Assembly: GCA_026545225.1 (NCBI GenBank)
Contig: CM048851.1
Location: 34,809,956-34,873,955, forward strand
Source of the DNA: Cornus controversa
Taxonomy: Eukaryota > Streptophyta > Magnoliopsida > Cornales > Cornaceae
DNA length: 64,000 bases
Direction of reading: 5' to 3'
The notes under the pieces were generated by a model. The model worked only from the letters and a program-made list of their open reading frames with translations, did not search any database and was not told the DNA's origin. Position numbers and translations under genes: made by a program. Position 1 is the stretch's first letter, and each line of letters opens with the position of its first letter. This document shows positions 59,967 through 64,000 of the stretch, in pieces.

Positions 59967-62900
59967 TTTCTCTAGTTGGTACACACACACCCACCCCCAA
60001 AGAATTGTTTGCACCCAAGAGAACTTGATCCTTAGACCTAATGCTTGCTAGGCACTAGGGCCAAGTTCTTTATCCACTTGAGCCAACCCCTTGGGGTTAT
60101 TTATATTTCTAGATTACTAAAATTACACTCCATATATTCAGTTTTATTCCTACTTATCTTACATCATTTTAATTCTAAAGCTTCCCTCCAAACCTCCAAT
60201 TTAGCACTAACCCCCTCCCTAGCTTCATCAATTACAACAATATTATCATCAAATAACATACACCACTTGTCAGTTGATCCATAACTAAAGCAAAAAGATA
60301 CGGACTTACCCTTGATGTCCGCCTACAACAATTGGAAATCACTTTTTCTCCTTACGTAGTTCTAATTAGTCACATTTCCACCATACATGTCCTTAATCTT
60401 GTCAATGTATCTCGTTTTGACTCATTTCTTTTCTAAAGTCCTAGATAATCTCAAAAATGCAGGCCACTGGACAGGATTAGATAGTCTAGGATCAATGTAA
60501 TGGAAACTTCGTTTGATCATCGTAAGTTAGATCAAGCTGTTAATATAATAAATTATGTAAGTTCACATGTTTTGTTTGTGATTTTTATAATGCCTTTTTT
60601 TGTCTTGTTTTCATGGAAATATCAATAAACTCTTAGATTTTACTTTATTTTTGCACGCCATAAAAGGCACACTACCATCAACACCTCCAACTCCAATGTT
60701 CACCAAACTTGTTTCTTTAAACATCCAAAACCAAGCACATGCACCACCTTAATATAGGCCAATACAAAGGCATATGCCACTTTTATCAGACAACAAAGTA
60801 AAATATTGCAAGCAAAAAATCAAATGAATGTTGGGAATATTGAATTTCAATGATTAAATCAAACAAAAGAGAAAAGATATGTTCCGCAAAGCTAGCACAT
60901 CACAGTTTACCAGGCAGCATCTGGATTCTCATTTTCCTTGCATAGAGGTGGGTTTTTCTTTCTTCTCAACTTGTATATATCATTTGATTCTGGTTTCTGA
61001 TATATTTTGACACCTACTTCACTGACTTCGTCAGTTTTATGAGCCAGGATATTCCAACATATAGATGCTGTCAGAGTGGACATAGCTGGAAAACAGAAAC
61101 AAGTATCATACAAGAAAATTAAGACCACTCCACAAAGAAGAATTATCTTTCACAGATGATGCAGAAATACAAGTATGCATAGTGGTTTCTGTCCACACTT
61201 CCCTGGTGCATAGACATGAAAATGGAACCATGCAGTTGGTAGCAAAACAGCATTTCAGGGAACAAGAGTATCTGTTTTGCCAATTTCTAGTAAAATAATG
61301 AACATGCCCTTGTGGCATGTAGCAAACAACTAGGCCCTAAGGTATTAAAAGCAAATATTTGGCCAGAAAGCATAGGTGAGTCATATCCCATGGAAAAGTT
61401 TGCAAAAGGAAGTTAAAATGCAACCTTATCTAAGATGCTCTTGCATTGCACTAAGAACAACTTTAAGTCCTTGACAAAGAAGTCATTTTACAATGTAAAT
61501 ATTTGGATCACCAGCCTATAAATAAAACCAGGCCATACTAGCCGTGATCCAAGAATAATCAGTTAGATAAATGAGATGAGCAAACTTTTCTATATTGCCC
61601 CGAGAGGTATTGTTGCTTAAATTAAAAGAAATGTTCTATGACAAAACTAGACATGATAAATAAATACACCCTTTCCAGTGGGAAAAAATGTATTGCTTTC
61701 TAAAGAACAATGTTAGTTTTTCATGAATTGCCAATTAAAGTTCTAAATACATTTGGAAGCCGCACCTTCTTCATCTTCAATGCTGTCATGTTCAGTTGAC
61801 AAAACAAAGTACCCACCAGGCCTCAAAATCCTATTCATCTCGAGAAGAAGCTTAGCCCCTGCAAGTTAAGGAAAACAATATTTCCTGATATTGATGGCAA
61901 TGAACGAAGCATAATTTATTATAGAAAAAAAATGTGATTAAGGAAGACAAACAAGAAAACACAAACCATTAGAATGCCAGTGTATACGGCATTCACCACA
62001 ATGAATTGCATCAAAAACACCACTAGGGAAAGGAAGCCTCCTAGTTCCAAACGGGCTGACTACTGCAGGAAATCCACGCTCAAGGGCAACCTGTGCTAAG
62101 TCCACTAGGTCATCCTTCAAGCCAATCGTAAGTGTCAATACATTCTTATCAAGTAGAGAAGCTCCAAAACTTGAATCTGTACATCCAATATCCAGTATTA
62201 TGCGAATATTCTTTCCCCATTCAATGTCCGGTACCATCTACCAAATCCAACCAAATTTTCAAAACAAATATGCTCAAGGACAGTAAATTAATTGCTAAAA
62301 CCAAATTAGCCTCTGTAGACACCTTTGATATTAATAATTATAACAACTATTAACTTGGAAGGAAACAGCAAGCAGATAAAAGTGTGATGTTAATTCATGT
62401 ATTCACTGAAAAATAATAAAAGAAAATAAAAGTGTAATGTTCTTTAAATATAACTAAGTGACTTAAAAGCAGCAATATATTTCAAAATTCAGACAAAATA
62501 AAATAAAGAAAGTTGAACAAGCACACTCTTAGCCCAGCGTTGCTTGAAATTGTCTTGGCTTATGTTTTAATTATATAATCTTGATTAAACCTTTTCTTTG
62601 AGCTCCATGCTAGTTGGGCAACTTATTTTGTTACATTTCTTTCATGTGTAGGGAAACAAGTGATAGTAAGTAGTCAGACAACAACTGGAATTATTTTCTT
62701 CAAGGAAAATGTCAGATTGATTTTATGTTTATTTTTAGAACTTCCATTCAAGTCTCTTTAAAATTAGAAATTCAACGGCATTAAGCAGCAAGAATATTGT
62801 AGATCATATGAGAATTTCAAATATTCACCTCTTCAATGTAATCAAGATAATGCAGAATTCCACCCTTGAATTCAGACTGGTTCTGGGGAAAAGTGAGATA

Positions 62901-63925
62901 TTCTCCAGACTCCACCACCCAACTGTGCATCTTGATGAATGCAGCAAGTTTTGGATGCGCCACATTCTTATACAGTATCTGCAAAAACTTATAACATTAA
63001 CATAAGAGAGAGTCAAGTAGTCCATAGCTATTCTTCATCTGATTTTTAAACTTAAAACATACCAAACCCCATCAAATACCTTCAATTTGCTTTCGGGCCA
63101 GCTAACTGGAGTTGAGTATCCCTCGTGGGGAAGAGGAACTAGACACATTGGAGGTGTTCGAGGGCAACTCCTCTCATGATGCCGATAACTCTGCAGTTTG
63201 GCAGAGGCAGTTTCAATGTCAATACAAGGGATGTGATTATGCTTGCTCCTTGTGCTACATGATTTCCAAGTATAATGTGCTTTTGGATCAAACAAAGGGC
63301 CAAGTTTTTTTCTCTTCTTCCCAGTGCTTTTCAACCCACCACTCTCATCTTCGACCTTCTCCACACCGTCCTGATCCACATCTACAGCACTAATCAAACC
63401 ACCATCCACATCCACATCCACTTCCACTTCCTCCGCTTTGCCTTCACTGTCCACAAATTCTTCTTCCTTATCATCTACGTCTCCTTCTTCCTTCTCATCT
63501 TCTTTTGGCAACTCCTTACCTTCAGATCCTTCTGACCCATGATTCCTTTTATCAACCTCTTTGGGTAACTTCCCATCTTTTCTCTCATTGACAGACACAA
63601 AAGGCACAGACCCATTAATCTTTTCATCCTCTCCCTTTCCCAAATCAGATTCAAATTTCTTCACTTTCTTGTCTTCTTTATTTACCTTATGATTTTCTGG
63701 TCTTTTGGTGTAAGGATGATTCTCAGAATCACCCACTTTCCCATTAGGCGACACAGGTTTGACGATATTGCTAAATGTACTTCTTTGGGAGTTCACGGAA
63801 GAAGAAGGAGAGGAAAATACATACCAAATGAATATAAAACACAGACCCAAGATGGCCACTGCCGTCATCCTTATGCAGAACCCATATGAGCGTTTTGCCT
63901 GACGACCAAACCGAGCTATAGCCAT
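55340..63925 (-). CDS. Golgi SAM-dependent methyltransferase, PMT family (PMT28-like)
   Basis: Eight exons: 63925-63080, 62978-62829, 62237-61967, 61858-61766, 61085-60911, 57975-57733, 57557-57363 and 55538-55340. All phases agree and 2172 nt give 723 residues plus TGA. The family (QUA2/QUA3/PMT) is thought to methylate homogalacturonan or other wall polysaccharides in the Golgi; activity here is inferred. Residues 1-17 are a basic cytosolic tail, about 18-38 a type II membrane anchor, and 40-210 a Lys/Asp/Glu-rich stem. The luminal methyltransferase domain starts near [12 protein letters not shown] (212), with HIPCID and RHHERSCP boxes. SAM-binding motif I is [15 protein letters not shown] (346-360), followed by [21 protein letters not shown], a second half with [19 protein letters not shown], and [13 protein letters not shown]. 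Most paralogues read HCxxC/R near 'FDAIHC'; the local sequence [11 protein letters not shown] is a mild variant. The start [12 protein letters not shown] matches PMT28. Intron 5 (2.9 kb) contains LINE and SINE sequence. Confidence 0.94.
59340..60480 (-). mobile_element. RTE-like LINE fragment, interrupted by a SINE
   Basis: On the minus strand, about 60290-60120 translates to reverse-transcriptase text resembling the catalytic FADD region ([18 protein letters not shown], then [13 protein letters not shown]), with a small deletion and a stop. About 59830-59390 gives the C-terminal part ([38 protein letters not shown], then a [11 protein letters not shown]-type end) with several stops. A SINE separates the two. 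It lies in intron 5 of the PMT28-like gene, in the same orientation, and is dead. Confidence 0.75.
59958..60098 (-). mobile_element. tRNA-derived SINE nested in LINE
   Basis: The minus strand begins AACCCCAAGGGGTTGGCTC and contains an A box TGGCTCAAGTGG, a degenerate B box (GGATCAAGTTCTC) about 40 bases on, and a poly(A) run at 59970-59958. The A box and spacing are typical of tRNA-derived SINEs. Flanking (AT)n sequence hides the target duplication. Confidence 0.7.
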
Positions 63926-64000
63926 CCCCCTCTAAACCCAATAGATGGTCTCTTAAACAAAATTAGAAAGACAACATCAAACAAGAAAATCTATGCGCAA

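Noticed and set aside
63112-63889. Plus-strand frames opposite the start of the PMT28-like gene
   Set aside because: Antisense shadows of its acidic stem region.

Overview
The window is nuclear DNA of a flowering plant, most likely a eudicot. It is AT-rich, its genes have many short exons with GT/AG introns, (AT)n, (GA)n and (CA)n tracts are common, and transposable elements fill most intergenic space. I cannot name the species. I found no CRISPR array, bacterial operon or organellar gene block.

Four protein-coding genes could be assembled exon by exon, all on the minus strand. In each the splice phases agree and the summed coding length is a multiple of three. (1) 11204-5546 encodes a 1117-residue TRM/LONGIFOLIA-type microtubule-associated protein. 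(2) 34008-30286 encodes a 312-residue protein of the Arabidopsis At1g01500-like family, with a glycine-zipper membrane segment near the C terminus. (3) 51524-44795 encodes TYW1, the 646-residue flavodoxin plus radical-SAM enzyme of tRNA-Phe wybutosine synthesis. (4) 63925-55340 encodes a 723-residue Golgi type II membrane methyltransferase of the PMT family, close to PMT28. The four act in unrelated processes: cytoskeleton, unknown, tRNA modification and cell-wall polysaccharide methylation.

Layout: 1-3664 is an AT-rich repeat cluster followed by a decayed Helitron that carries replication-protein-A relics. 5546-11204 is gene 1. 11205-24157 is a transposon graveyard: foldback MITEs, a TRIM retroelement, and a 6.5 kb Mutator-like element containing a solo LTR (itself containing a MITE) and a hAT element. 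24400-29215 resembles a transcribed plus-strand locus with TATA-like promoter and exon-like blocks but no recognisable protein, and has an odd tRNA-like cloverleaf near its 3' side. 30286-34008 is gene 2. 35400-43460 holds further MITE, TRIM, LTR and Mutator-like sequence. 44795-51524 is gene 3, with three DNA transposons in its introns. 51525-55339 is mostly featureless. 55340-63925 is gene 4, with a LINE interrupted by a SINE in its fifth intron.

The best candidates for novelty are a near-perfect 170 bp inverted repeat in intron 1 of the TRM gene, which would fold into long double-stranded RNA, and the tRNA-like cloverleaf at 28701-28785. The rest is ordinary plant genome structure, although the nesting of elements is unusually readable.
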